DNA from: Spirochaetales bacterium
Lineage (GTDB): Bacteria; Spirochaetota; Spirochaetia; Treponematales; Treponemataceae
Assembly: GCA_029098225.1 (NCBI GenBank)
Contig: JAQXNX010000014.1
Span: 124,001-188,000, forward strand
Length of the DNA stretch: 64,000 nucleotides
Direction of reading: 5' to 3'
The translations under genes were made by a program, and so were the position numbers. Positions 36,828 to 45,248 of this stretch are shown one piece after another (position 1 is the first letter of the stretch; the number at the start of each line of letters is the position of its first letter). The notes under the pieces were generated by a model. The model ran no database searches, had not been told where the DNA came from, and was given only the letters and a program-made list of their open reading frames with translations.

Positions 36828-38081
36828 ATGAGAAAGGTCTTGATTGCAGACTGCAACCCGATGTTACGAGATTATCTGAAGGAAAAACTTTCTGAAGATC
36901 AGATAGATGTAATTCTTGCTCAGGAAGGAAACCTCGATTTGCAGGCAAAACTCATTTCTAATCTTCCTAATCTTGTTATTCTTGATATGGAAGATGATGA
37001 TTCTGTAGAAATGGAATTCTTAGAAATGAAGTTCAAAGATACAAACGCTGTTAATATTCCTGTAATTATTATGGGCCCTGCAAAATCACGTGCAAATATT
37101 GCTGCTTTGGCAAAATACGGTGTTATCAAATATTTTGAAAAACCTATTCAATTCGATATGTTCTTTTCTGCAATCGGTTCTGTTGTTCACGTTCCGCTTT
37201 CCATGGATACAACTCCATGCGTTCTTGATATTCACCGAAACAACGATATTATATTTGTAGAACTTGCTTTAGGCTTAAACAGAGAAAAGCTTGTATTATT
37301 AAAGTTTAAACTTGCGGAGCTTATAGAACGTGAGCAGATTGATAATCCAAAAGTTATTATTATGCTTACAAGCCTGGAATTATCATTTATTGATGGTTAC
37401 AACCTTGAATACTTAATAGATAATGTTCTTGCCTGTCCAAAGGTTCATAATAAAAATGTAAAGGTGCTTTCTTTAAGTCCTTTTGTAAAGGAATTAATAA
37501 ATGGGCACGAAAATTATGCAGGAATTGATTGTTCTAACAGTCTTCCTCAGATAATGAAAGAAATTGTTCAGATTCCTGCAAGTCAGAGTATTTCTGAGTT
37601 GATTACAAATCAGGTTCTGGTTTCTTCCGGACCGGCTTCTCAGAATGTTGAAACTCTTGATACAAGATTTTCTTCAGACTCTCTTGATTTTGGAAACAGT
37701 AAAAAAACTGGAACTGTTCTTACTCTTGCTATTATTGATAGTGATGAAATCAGTACAGAAATTATAAAGGCAAGCTTTGAATCAGCAGGTGCAGTTTGCG
37801 AATGTTATACTCAGGGCCAGAAATTTTCTGATTCTTACGAAGACGGAAAATATGATTTAATTATTCTGGACGTGCTTATTCAGGATAAAACAGGACTTTC
37901 GTTACTAAAATATCTTCAGAGCAGACCAATGTGTCCTCCAATTATTGTTTATTCTGCAACAACTCAAAAGGATATTATAGTTACTGTTTTGAGTGCCGGA
38001 GCAAAAAGTTATATTGTAAAACCTCAAAAACCAAATGTTCTTGTTCAAAAAGCGCTTGCAATTTTAAAAGAGCAGGAATAA
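36828..38081 (+). CDS. Double-receiver response regulator (REC–unknown–REC)
   Basis: The 417-residue protein has two receiver domains. The first (1–120) has VLIADCNPML, candidate phospho-Asp53 in LVILDMEDD and Lys in KYFEKP. The second (about 300–417) has LAIIDSDE, LIILDVLIQDKTG with Asp, and SYIVKPQKP. Between them, about 125–250, is a domain with STAS- or PilZ-like strand/helix pattern (VIIMLTSLELSFIDGYNLEY). There is no output DNA-binding domain, so it likely acts by protein contacts. TATTAT lies 7 nt before the ATG. Confidence 0.8.
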   Translation: MRKVLIADCNPMLRDYLKEKLSEDQIDVILAQEGNLDLQAKLISNLPNLVILDMEDDDSVEMEFLEMKFKDTNAVNIPVIIMGPAKSRANIAALAKYGVIKYFEKPIQFDMFFSAIGSVVHVPLSMDTTPCVLDIHRNNDIIFVELALGLNREKLVLLKFKLAELIEREQIDNPKVIIMLTSLELSFIDGYNLEYLIDNVLACPKVHNKNVKVLSLSPFVKELINGHENYAGIDCSNSLPQIMKEIVQIPASQSISELITNQVLVSSGPASQNVETLDTRFSSDSLDFGNSKKTGTVLTLAIIDSDEISTEIIKASFESAGAVCECYTQGQKFSDSYEDGKYDLIILDVLIQDKTGLSLLKYLQSRPMCPPIIVYSATTQKDIIVTVLSAGAKSYIVKPQKPNVLVQKALAILKEQE

Positions 38082-38105
38082 TCGTAAAATTCATTAGAGG
38101 AATTT

Positions 38106-39038
38106 ATGAAAGCCAATTTTCATACTCATACAACATTCTGTGATGGAAAGAATTCAGCAGAAGAAATGGTTTTAGCTGCAATTCAAAAAGGTTTTAATGC
38201 GCTTGGTTTTTCATCTCATTGTTTTCATCCCTTAAATCCTGATTTTTATAAGCCTTTTGATTCTCTCTGGCATATTCCTTCGGAAAATATAAACAATTAC
38301 ACGAATGAAATTTCCTGTCTCAAAAAAAAATATGCCGGGCAGATAGATATTTATCTTGGTTTTGAAGCTGATTATTTTGAGTGTGATGATAATAATGTTT
38401 TGAATGTTATAAACTCGAAAAAAAATTCTTTTGAAAAAAAATATTCCATCCTTAAAGCTTATCCAGATAAGAAATCATATTCACAATATTCCCCGGATTT
38501 TTTAATTGGAGCAGTTCATTTTGTAAATACTTCAAAGGGCTTTTACTCAGTAGACCATAAAACAAATATTGTAAAAGAAAATCTGCTGAAGCTTTATTCA
38601 ACTAAAAATGGAAAAATAGACGGAAAGGCTGCAGTATGTGATTATTTTGAAGCTGAGCGAAAAATGCTTAAAAACGGAAAATTTGACATAATAGCTCATC
38701 CAGATTTAGTTCGTAAAAGAAATGGTGAATTAAAATTCTTTTCGGAAAAAGAAAGCTGGTATAAAGAAGAAATTCGCGAAACAGCAAAAGCAATTGCAAA
38801 GGCCGGTGTAATTGCAGAAATAAATACAGGTGCAATTGCTCGTGGTGCAATGGATGATGTTTATCCTTCAGCTGAATTTTTACAAATGCTTTATGACAGG
38901 CATGTTCCTGTGTGCATCTCTTCTGATGCCCATACAACCGATGGCCTTGACTGTGCTTTTGACCGTGCTGAAAAAATTGCAAAAAAAACAGGATATACCG
39001 AGCTGGTATATCCTGGGAATATTATTGTAAAAATATAA
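38106..39038 (+). CDS. PHP-domain histidinol-phosphatase-like phosphoesterase
   Basis: The 310-residue protein has the four PHP motifs: NFHTHTTFCDGK (motif 1), LGFSSHCFHPL (motif 2), LGFEADYF, DIIAHPDLVRK (motif 3) and CISSDAHTTD (motif 4), which bind the metal cluster. It resembles HisK/HisJ, the phosphatase of histidine synthesis, but no other his genes are nearby, so other phosphate esters are possible. AGAGGAA precedes the ATG, 24 bp after the regulator stop, so the two are cotranscribed. Confidence 0.85.
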   Translation: MKANFHTHTTFCDGKNSAEEMVLAAIQKGFNALGFSSHCFHPLNPDFYKPFDSLWHIPSENINNYTNEISCLKKKYAGQIDIYLGFEADYFECDDNNVLNVINSKKNSFEKKYSILKAYPDKKSYSQYSPDFLIGAVHFVNTSKGFYSVDHKTNIVKENLLKLYSTKNGKIDGKAAVCDYFEAERKMLKNGKFDIIAHPDLVRKRNGELKFFSEKESWYKEEIRETAKAIAKAGVIAEINTGAIARGAMDDVYPSAEFLQMLYDRHVPVCISSDAHTTDGLDCAFDRAEKIAKKTGYTELVYPGNIIVKI

Positions 39039-39078
39039 ATAGCTGAATACCGGCAGAATCAGACAGCCGGTTTATAGC

Positions 39079-39435
39079 TTATCTGTTCTTTCTTTCTTCC
39101 TGACTTGCGCAGGTAATGCACATTAAAGCATAAGGCAAAACTTTAAGTCTTTCCTGAGGAATCTCGTTTCCGCATTTTACGCATTTTCCATATTTTCCCT
39201 GACGGATTCTGTCTAATGCGTTATCTATCTGCTGCAATCTTTTTGAATCCTGAGTTCCAAGTGCAGTAAGCAAATTTCTGTCTATTACATCTGCAGCAAC
39301 ATCTGCTTCGTCTCCGGAATCAACGGTTTTAATTAAACCCTTCATATCTTCACTCTGGCTTGCAAGCGATTCAAGAATTGTGTTTCTCTGCTCCATGAGT
39401 GTTTTTTTCATTTCATCTAAGAAAGACTGTTCCAT
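39079..39435 (-). CDS. DksA/TraR-type zinc-finger regulator
   Basis: The 118-residue protein has an N-terminal coiled coil (about 1–75) with DSGDEADVAADVIDRN, and a C4 zinc finger CVKCGNEIPQERLKVLPYAL...CITC. DksA-like proteins bind the RNA polymerase secondary channel with ppGpp. The coiled-coil tip cannot be verified by eye as a true DxxDxA motif, so DksA versus TraR/YteA type is open. It diverges from infA. Confidence 0.88.
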   Translation of the reverse strand: MEQSFLDEMKKTLMEQRNTILESLASQSEDMKGLIKTVDSGDEADVAADVIDRNLLTALGTQDSKRLQQIDNALDRIRQGKYGKCVKCGNEIPQERLKVLPYALMCITCASQEERKNR

Positions 39436-39491
39436 ATTGCCATCCTCCCAAAAATGGAATTAAACAGTGCTAATATTTTTTTTTAACTGTG

Positions 39492-39520
39492 TTGTCAATA
39501 TTCACTGTTTTTTATATAAT
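39492..39520 (+). promoter_or_regulatory. infA promoter
   Basis: TTGTCA, 17 bp, TATAAT. It directs plus-strand transcription into infA and possibly the tyrS leader. Confidence 0.6.
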
Positions 39521-39597
39521 TGTATTATAATAATATAAATGCAAATTATAAATTTGACAAACATTTTTTGCATAAAAAGTGAAAAAAAAGGATAATT

Positions 39598-39816
39598 ATG
39601 GCAAAAGAAGAAGCTATTGAAGTACAGGGCATAGTAAAAGAAGCCCTCCCGAACACAACCTTCCGCGTAGAACTCGAAGGCGGACACGTTATTCTCGCTC
39701 ATCTTTCTGGAAAAATGAGAAAGCATTACATCAGAATCGTTCCTGGTGACAGTGTAAAAGTTGAACTTTCACCATATGATTTGAACAAGGGCCGCATCGT
39801 ATTCCGCGAACGCTAA
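39598..39816 (+). CDS. infA: Translation initiation factor IF-1
   Basis: The 72-residue single OB-fold protein is full length: [65 protein letters not shown] precedes the ATG. It binds the A site of the 30S subunit at initiation. The tyrS leader starts 24 bp downstream, so infA and the leader may share a transcript ended by the attenuator. Confidence 0.97.
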   Translation: MAKEEAIEVQGIVKEALPNTTFRVELEGGHVILAHLSGKMRKHYIRIVPGDSVKVELSPYDLNKGRIVFRER

Positions 39817-39839
39817 TTTTTTTTAGGAAGAAAATAATT

Positions 39840-39941
39840 ATGAAACACACAGTCCGTTGGGCACAGAAAATCAATTCCTCTACGTTGGCTTACCTTTATT
39901 ATAGCTTAGATTCTCTCTGTCCTTACGGAAAACGCAAGTAG
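39840..39941 (+). CDS. Tyr-rich leader peptide of the tyrS attenuator
   Basis: This ORF is too short for the track. It has 33 codons, beginning MKHTVRWAQKINSSTLAYLY and ending CPYGKRK. Tyr codons are 18, 20, 21 and 29 (TAC, TAT, TAT, TAC), far above chance. AGGAAG lies 9 nt before the ATG. The stop UAG (39939) falls just past the 5' arm of an antiterminator (39923–39931). The placement between infA and tyrS, followed by a terminator, is the classic layout of a leader peptide that senses charged tRNA-Tyr through ribosome stalling. Confidence 0.75.
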   Translation: MKHTVRWAQKINSSTLAYLYYSLDSLCPYGKRK

Positions 39942-40001
39942 TTTGCGCTGTGTTACTAAATGGTAATTACAAGGCTTTCCGTAAAAGGAAAGCCTTTTTT
40001 T
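39923..40001 (+). promoter_or_regulatory. tyrS attenuator (antiterminator and intrinsic terminator)
   Basis: Terminator: AAGGCTTTCC (39971–39980), loop GTAAAA, GGAAAGCCTT (39987–39996), then T-run. Antiterminator: TTACGGAAA (39923–39931) pairs perfectly with TTTCCGTAA (39976–39984), which takes half of the terminator's 5' arm and its loop. The two folds exclude each other. A ribosome stalled at Tyr codons 18–21 leaves 39923–39931 free; one that reaches the stop covers it. A small hairpin CGCAA/TTGCG lies at the stop codon. Confidence 0.75.
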
Positions 40002-40046
40002 ATTGCAGGTTGAAAATATAAAATTGATATATAGGAGAAAAACAAC

Positions 40047-41279
40047 ATGACACTCTTTGAAGACTTAAAATGGCGCGGGCTTATTAAAGACGTTGCCGGC
40101 GAAGAAGCTGACTTACAGAAAGTACTGGACGGAGCTCCATTCGCCTTTTACTGGGGAACAGATCCTACAGCAGATTCTCTTCATCTTGGCCACTACTCTT
40201 CTTTGTGTATGGCAAAACGTCTTGCTAATGCAGGACATCATCCTGTTCTTTTGTGTGGTGGTGCAACAGGCCGTATTGGAGATCCTCGCCCAACAGCAGA
40301 GCGTGAAATTATTTCAGAAGAAGCTGTAAATGCAAATATTGGTGGAATCCGTGAGCAGATTAAACGCCTTGTTCCAAGTGCAGAACTCGTAGATAACTAC
40401 GACTGGTGGAAAGACCGCTCATTCCTCGACACACTCCGCGACATTGGTAAATATATCAGCTTGAACTACATGCTGGACAAGGATATTATCCGCCGTCGTC
40501 TTGAAACAGGTATTACTTTTGCAGAATTCTCTTACATGCTTCTCCAGGGCTTTGACTTTGTTCACCTCTTCCAGGACAAAAAGTGTATCATGCAGGTAGC
40601 AGGTTCAGACCAGTGGGGAAATATCACAACTGGTGTAGACCTTATCCGCAAAATGCTCGACGGACAGGCATATGCATTCACAATGCCTTTGATTCTCGAT
40701 GCAACAGGAAAGAAGTTCGGTAAATCAGAAGGTAACGCTCTCTGGCTGGAAAAATCAAAAACTTCTCCATACGCAATCTACCAGTACCTCATCAATGCAG
40801 ATGATAACCTGGTTCTTGACTACCTCAAGGTATTCACCTTCCTTACAAAAGAGCAGATTGAAGATGTTTACGCTCAGCAGCAGGCCGCTCCGGAAACACG
40901 TATTGCACAGAAAACTCTTGCATGGGAAGTTGTTAAAGACCTCCACGGAAAAGAAGAAGCAGACAATGCCGTTATGGTTTCTGAAAAACTCTTTAAGGGA
41001 GACTTCAAAGGCCTTTCTGTAAATGACATTATGATGGGCTTAAAGGGTGTTCCAAATTTTGATTTTAAGGAAGAGCTTCCTTTGGTTGATGTGCTTGTAA
41101 ACAATGGCATGGCTAGTTCAAAACGAGAGGCCCGCGAGTTCATTAAGAATAATGCAATTTCGATTAACGGCGAAACTGTAAATGATGAAACAAAAGTTAT
41201 TACAAAAGATATGGCTCTTGAAGGAAAAATCCTGATTTTCCGTCGTGGAAAAAAGAAGTATTTTATTGGAAACATTTAA
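40047..41279 (+). CDS. tyrS: Tyrosyl-tRNA synthetase
   Basis: The 410-residue class I synthetase has HLGH at 46–49 (HIGH motif) and KFGKS at 223–227 (KMSKS equivalent), the tyrosine-binding GSDQWGN segment, and a C-terminal S4 RNA-binding domain (ASSKREAREFIKNNAISING). Length is normal. AGGAG lies before the ATG. It follows a Tyr-codon leader and attenuator. The gene uses more C-ending codons than accessory genes here, as expected for a highly expressed gene. Confidence 0.98.
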   Translation: MTLFEDLKWRGLIKDVAGEEADLQKVLDGAPFAFYWGTDPTADSLHLGHYSSLCMAKRLANAGHHPVLLCGGATGRIGDPRPTAEREIISEEAVNANIGGIREQIKRLVPSAELVDNYDWWKDRSFLDTLRDIGKYISLNYMLDKDIIRRRLETGITFAEFSYMLLQGFDFVHLFQDKKCIMQVAGSDQWGNITTGVDLIRKMLDGQAYAFTMPLILDATGKKFGKSEGNALWLEKSKTSPYAIYQYLINADDNLVLDYLKVFTFLTKEQIEDVYAQQQAAPETRIAQKTLAWEVVKDLHGKEEADNAVMVSEKLFKGDFKGLSVNDIMMGLKGVPNFDFKEELPLVDVLVNNGMASSKREAREFIKNNAISINGETVNDETKVITKDMALEGKILIFRRGKKKYFIGNI

Positions 41280-41300
41280 TTCAATTTTTTAAATAAAAAG

Positions 41301-41345
41301 AAAGCCCGCGATTTTGATGAAAATTCTTTCGCGGGCTTTTTTATG
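41301..41345. terminator. tyrS terminator, shared with the convergent J-protein gene
   Basis: AAAGCCCGCGA (41301–41311) pairs with TCGCGGGCTTT (41329–41339), followed by TTT on the plus strand and preceded by A/T-rich sequence that serves the minus strand. Confidence 0.8.
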
Positions 41346-41368
41346 CTTACTAAAATATAATTCACTTA

Positions 41369-41944
41369 TCAGCTTTCTTTGGATTTTTGGCTTCTGAATA
41401 ATCCTTTAATTGACTGAACAACGCCTGTAATTCCGTTCACAAATAAAGCTATACATATAATCGGTCCAAATGGAAAAAACATCCACGAATATCTGAAGAA
41501 TACAAAGCTTATAAATGCCTGCAATCCTTTTAATATAAACATTGAAAAATAATTACGGTTTGTTCGTTTTGGCTGATTATCTTTATTGTAGTAATAATAG
41601 CTTCTTCTTGAGTTAGACTGTTTTTCATCAAACCAGTCCCAGAAATTATCATCACCAAAAGGATTTCTGTAAGTATATTGATACTGACTTTGCTGATATT
41701 GCTGATACTGGCTTGAATTACTGTATGCGTTTTCTGAATATCCGCTTAAATCGTAATTTTTTCGCTTAGATTCGTCTCCAAGTACATCGTATGCGGCAGT
41801 TATCTGTTTAAATTTTTCTTCTGCAGCGGCATTTCCAGGATTTCTGTCCGGATGATATTTAAAGGCAAGAGTTCTGTAGGCCTTTTTAATTTCATCTGCA
41901 GTTGCTGTTTTTGATACGCCAAGTATCTCGTAGTAGTTACTCAT
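41369..41944 (-). CDS. Membrane-anchored J-domain protein
   Basis: The 191-residue protein has a J domain at 1–70 with HPD at 31–33 ([10 protein letters not shown]), then a Gln/Tyr/Ser-rich linker ([15 protein letters not shown]) and two hydrophobic segments near the C-terminus ([34 protein letters not shown]). It lacks the zinc finger and C-terminal domains of DnaJ, so it is a specialised DnaK co-chaperone fixed at the membrane. No Shine-Dalgarno is obvious. Confidence 0.88.
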   Translation of the reverse strand: MSNYYEILGVSKTATADEIKKAYRTLAFKYHPDRNPGNAAAEEKFKQITAAYDVLGDESKRKNYDLSGYSENAYSNSSQYQQYQQSQYQYTYRNPFGDDNFWDWFDEKQSNSRRSYYYYNKDNQPKRTNRNYFSMFILKGLQAFISFVFFRYSWMFFPFGPIICIALFVNGITGVVQSIKGLFRSQKSKES

Positions 41945-42068
41945 ATTTATAAAATAATGAATTTACCGCAGGGTTACAAGAAAAAAAAGTTATTGAGAAT
42001 CGCAAAGCAGTTAAGCAAAACAAATGATCAAGGCATGCTTTGCTTAAAGCCCTGACTCATTCGTTTTG

Positions 42069-42096
42069 AGGCTTGAAATTGCATTATCAAGCCTCA
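42069..42096 (-). terminator. Hairpin after the GH115 gene
   Basis: GAGGCTTGA pairs with TCAAGCCTC around a 10-nt loop, just past the GH115 stop. Confidence 0.55.
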
Positions 42097-42103
42097 ATCA
42101 ACT

Positions 42104-45025
42104 CTATTTGATTCTGTAAGTTTCCGGTGCTCCCAGATAAGACTTTGGCATAGGCTTGTTTGCTTCGTGAATCACGATTTTTTCAAGCACTATATTTGGA
42201 GTTACCGGGCTCAGTTTTACAGAGTTCAAGCCTGCATGGCAGTCTGCATAAACAGTTGCAATGCGGATATTATTCGGAATATCTTCTCCCCAAGGGAACT
42301 GATTATCACCAACTGCAAACTTTTCAGGATCAACTGCATCCTTCAAAAGTCTCTGACCGTTTATTTCTGCTATAAACTGAAGTTTATTATCTTTATAAGC
42401 CGGATTTGAAGGATTGATGTAGAAATCAAAAGCCATAACTCCGCCGGTCTTTTCTACAAAATCTTCAGACAAAGCAAATGCATACTCAACAAAAGGAGCG
42501 TCCTTAGCATCAGGAGCAAAAGTTCTGATTGTATCAGAAGCCTTTACAGCACCCAGAGTTTTTCCATATCCTTCAAGCAAATCAAAACCGCTCGAACGCA
42601 CAAAATGAGGAGCTTCCATACTGATATAGTTTGTTGTCTGAACAAAGGTTCCGGCCGGGAAGTTAGTATCTACAGAAGCAGCATCCACATGAACCTTAAC
42701 GAGAATGCGGGCTCCGTGACCATCGTTGCCTTCAATTGTGATTATATCACTTTTGTCACTTTCTTTTGCAAGCTTTTCACGGTCAATTGTAAGAAGAATT
42801 GTGTCAATATTAGCAAGCTTATCACCAAGGCCTTCTTCATCCTTTATGATTTTGCCGTTAAGCCAGCGCTTTGAATCATCCTTGTCATACTTTCCAAGAG
42901 TTACTGTATATTCACAGCCAGGTTCATTGCAGTTTGCAAGCTTTATGCGGGCTTCATTGCAATCAGGATTTTTGAAAGCGTCAAGATAAAGGTCGCGTAT
43001 AGTCCAGTCCTGACCGGTGGTTGTAAAGTCTGCACCATCAATCCAGAAAACATTACGCTTTTTGCGGGTAGGTTCAACATAAGCATAAACCGGATATGAG
43101 TTAGCAGCTTCACACCAGTTATTAAAGCCAAAGTGCTCAGACCAGGCCATTCCAAAGAAGCGGCCACCACCTACCTTATCACATTCATCAACAAGCTCTT
43201 TATCCGCCTTTACACACTCGCGAACCTTGTCCGCATACACATTAGCGACAAGGGCGTTGTGACTTGCAAACCAGCGGTTCTTTCCACTGTACAGCTGCAT
43301 AAGTTCAACATTCATTGTTCCCACAACAGGAAGATAAACCTGGCTGAAGAAGCCAGCCTCCTGCTCTGCCGGAACAAGCGCACGAAGAGCCTTTGTGCGC
43401 TCAATCAAAGCCTTTGCATGGCTGATAATATAATCAGCTTCACCAAAGTTTACCGGATGGAAGGTGTCCGGCTTAAGGGCTTCTGTTCGGCACATACTTG
43501 TGATTTTATTTGATTCATAGACAATATCAGAAAGCTCTTTTACCTGCTCAGCAGTAAAATATGGGAAAGCAGATGCAAACCACTGGTCACAATAAGCCTT
43601 AGTATCAGAATTATATTTTTCATAATCGTAAGCAAGATTAAGGAAGTAAGAAAGCGGGAACTCGTTTGTAAGAATATCTCCGACATTTACAATCCAGAGG
43701 TCGCGGATTCCAAACTCGTAGGCAGCAGACATCTGTTCACGGGCCTTTGGAAGATAATTGGTATTGAGCCACTCGTAGCTGTAAGGCCATCCGTGGTAAT
43801 CAAAATGGTAATACATACCGTAGCCGCCCTTGTGAGAGCGCATGTGTTCAGTTGGAACAGTACGAAGGTTTCCGTGGTTATCGTCACAGAGCATGAGGGT
43901 TACGCCCTCAAGCTCAGGATCATCCATAAGACCCTTTGTATGCTTATCGCCGTAGAAGTATGGCTCAACCTCTTTGTATAGGGCAAGCATACGAGGAACT
44001 TTATCGAGATCCTGATTTACATTTTCACGGATAAGACGGTTCTGAGTTTTAAGAACGTCGCGCAAAAGGTTTATGTTGTCGGCCAGAGTAGCGTTCTGCA
44101 TGATGGCTGTATCAGCTTCGCCGCGCATACCAACAGTGATTACATTTTCAAACTTGCCGTTACGTTTTAAGCCGTCTTCCCAGAACTTTGTAATTCCCTC
44201 GCGGTTTTTCCAGAAGTTCCAGGCATCACCGTAAATAGAACCAGGGCCGCGCACATAGCGGTATTCCTCTCCGTTACGGCAACATGGCTCATGGTGGCTG
44301 GCTCCCATAACTACGCCAAGCTCGTCAGCAAGTTCTGCATTTGCAAGGCCAGGGCCGTCCAGACTGAACTGAGCAGACCACATTGCAGGCCAGAGATAGT
44401 TTCCCTTGAGGCGGAGAAGGAGCTCAAAAACGTGCTCGTACATTTTAGCATTAAAGCCGCCAAAATTGTGGGTAGTAAAGTTGCCGTAAGCAGGCCATTC
44501 ATCGTTGATAAAGAAACCACGGAAACGTACAGAAGGCTCTTTAGTTACTGTTACGCCTTCTTCGAGTTCTACAGTGTCGCGCTTTGCCGGCAAAACTCCG
44601 CACCAGTCAACGAGAGGAGAAACTCCCATAAGTTCAGAAAGATGGAAAAGACCGTAAATTGTACCGCGCTTGTCGCTTCCGATTATGATGATTTTGTCTG
44701 AGCGGACAGCAAAAATATAGCACTCGCGTTTACCCCTGATTTTAGAAACATCTGCTGTCAGACCATTATCTGAAGCAAGCTTTTCTGCAAGAGGCGCCTG
44801 AGATATAGTGGCAAAGTAGACGGTGTTTTGTGGCGAGTTTGCGCCAGCAAACTCGGTAAGGTCGCTCTGCGACCGACTTTCGACAGGCTCAACCACCGCA
44901 CTCATAGCAGGTTTCTTACCAGTCACCCGCTCCACATCAAGACATACTTTATCTGCAATTTTCTTTACACCAGAAAACTCAGCTTCATCACAAAAAAATT
45001 CATTTTTCCCATCAATTTTGAACAT
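42104..45025 (-). CDS. GH115-family xylan alpha-1,2-glucuronidase
   Basis: ATG 45025 after AAGGA is preferred over the track's TTG, giving 973 residues. Family segments: GGFNAKMYEHVFELLLRLKG, NYLWPAMWSAQFSLDGPGL, GVVMGASHHEPCCRNGEEY, NVITVGMRGEADTAIMQNAT and YFYGDKHTKGL, typical of GH115, which strips (4-O-methyl-)glucuronic acid from xylan. A C-terminal beta domain (about 770–970) is also usual. No signal peptide is seen, so it probably acts on imported oligosaccharides. Residues 45–67 (EPVESRSQSDLTEFAGANSP) come from a palindromic repeat inserted in frame in a loop after VTGKKP. Confidence 0.93.
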   Translation of the reverse strand: MFKIDGKNEFFCDEAEFSGVKKIADKVCLDVERVTGKKPAMSAVVEPVESRSQSDLTEFAGANSPQNTVYFATISQAPLAEKLASDNGLTADVSKIRGKRECYIFAVRSDKIIIIGSDKRGTIYGLFHLSELMGVSPLVDWCGVLPAKRDTVELEEGVTVTKEPSVRFRGFFINDEWPAYGNFTTHNFGGFNAKMYEHVFELLLRLKGNYLWPAMWSAQFSLDGPGLANAELADELGVVMGASHHEPCCRNGEEYRYVRGPGSIYGDAWNFWKNREGITKFWEDGLKRNGKFENVITVGMRGEADTAIMQNATLADNINLLRDVLKTQNRLIRENVNQDLDKVPRMLALYKEVEPYFYGDKHTKGLMDDPELEGVTLMLCDDNHGNLRTVPTEHMRSHKGGYGMYYHFDYHGWPYSYEWLNTNYLPKAREQMSAAYEFGIRDLWIVNVGDILTNEFPLSYFLNLAYDYEKYNSDTKAYCDQWFASAFPYFTAEQVKELSDIVYESNKITSMCRTEALKPDTFHPVNFGEADYIISHAKALIERTKALRALVPAEQEAGFFSQVYLPVVGTMNVELMQLYSGKNRWFASHNALVANVYADKVRECVKADKELVDECDKVGGGRFFGMAWSEHFGFNNWCEAANSYPVYAYVEPTRKKRNVFWIDGADFTTTGQDWTIRDLYLDAFKNPDCNEARIKLANCNEPGCEYTVTLGKYDKDDSKRWLNGKIIKDEEGLGDKLANIDTILLTIDREKLAKESDKSDIITIEGNDGHGARILVKVHVDAASVDTNFPAGTFVQTTNYISMEAPHFVRSSGFDLLEGYGKTLGAVKASDTIRTFAPDAKDAPFVEYAFALSEDFVEKTGGVMAFDFYINPSNPAYKDNKLQFIAEINGQRLLKDAVDPEKFAVGDNQFPWGEDIPNNIRIATVYADCHAGLNSVKLSPVTPNIVLEKIVIHEANKPMPKSYLGAPETYRIK
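44834..44879 (+). repeat. Two-hairpin palindromic repeat, copy 2, inside the GH115 gene
   Basis: CGAGTTTGC–GCCA–GCAAACTCG, GTAAG, then GGTCGC–TCT–GCGACC and GACTT. It matches copies 1 and 3 in plan and in the GTAAG and GACTT words. It lies in frame near the 5' end of the GH115 gene and adds about 20 residues without a stop. Confidence 0.7.
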
Positions 45026-45248
45026 AAGATTTTTCCTTACTATTGGTCTCGCATTAATGCGCAAATTTAATTTAACATGTATTCTACCATACTATTTCAA
45101 TTCTGTTTATAAGAAAAATCACTAATTCTATGATTTTTATTTTCTACTTCACGCATTACGTAAAAAGTGATAATATAGGTCAACATTTACATTATGTCTT
45201 CCGGTCGCGGGCGCGGTCGGTTCAGACGGATTATTGAAGGAGGGTACT

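Noticed and set aside
39502-39726. 74-residue minus-strand ORF
   Set aside because: It is mostly the antisense of infA and the infA promoter.
45114-45138. AAAAATCA/TGATTTTT hairpin upstream of asnS as an attenuator
   Set aside because: The stem is only A/T apart from one C/G pair, has no good tail and no alternative pairing, so it is likely chance in AT-rich DNA.
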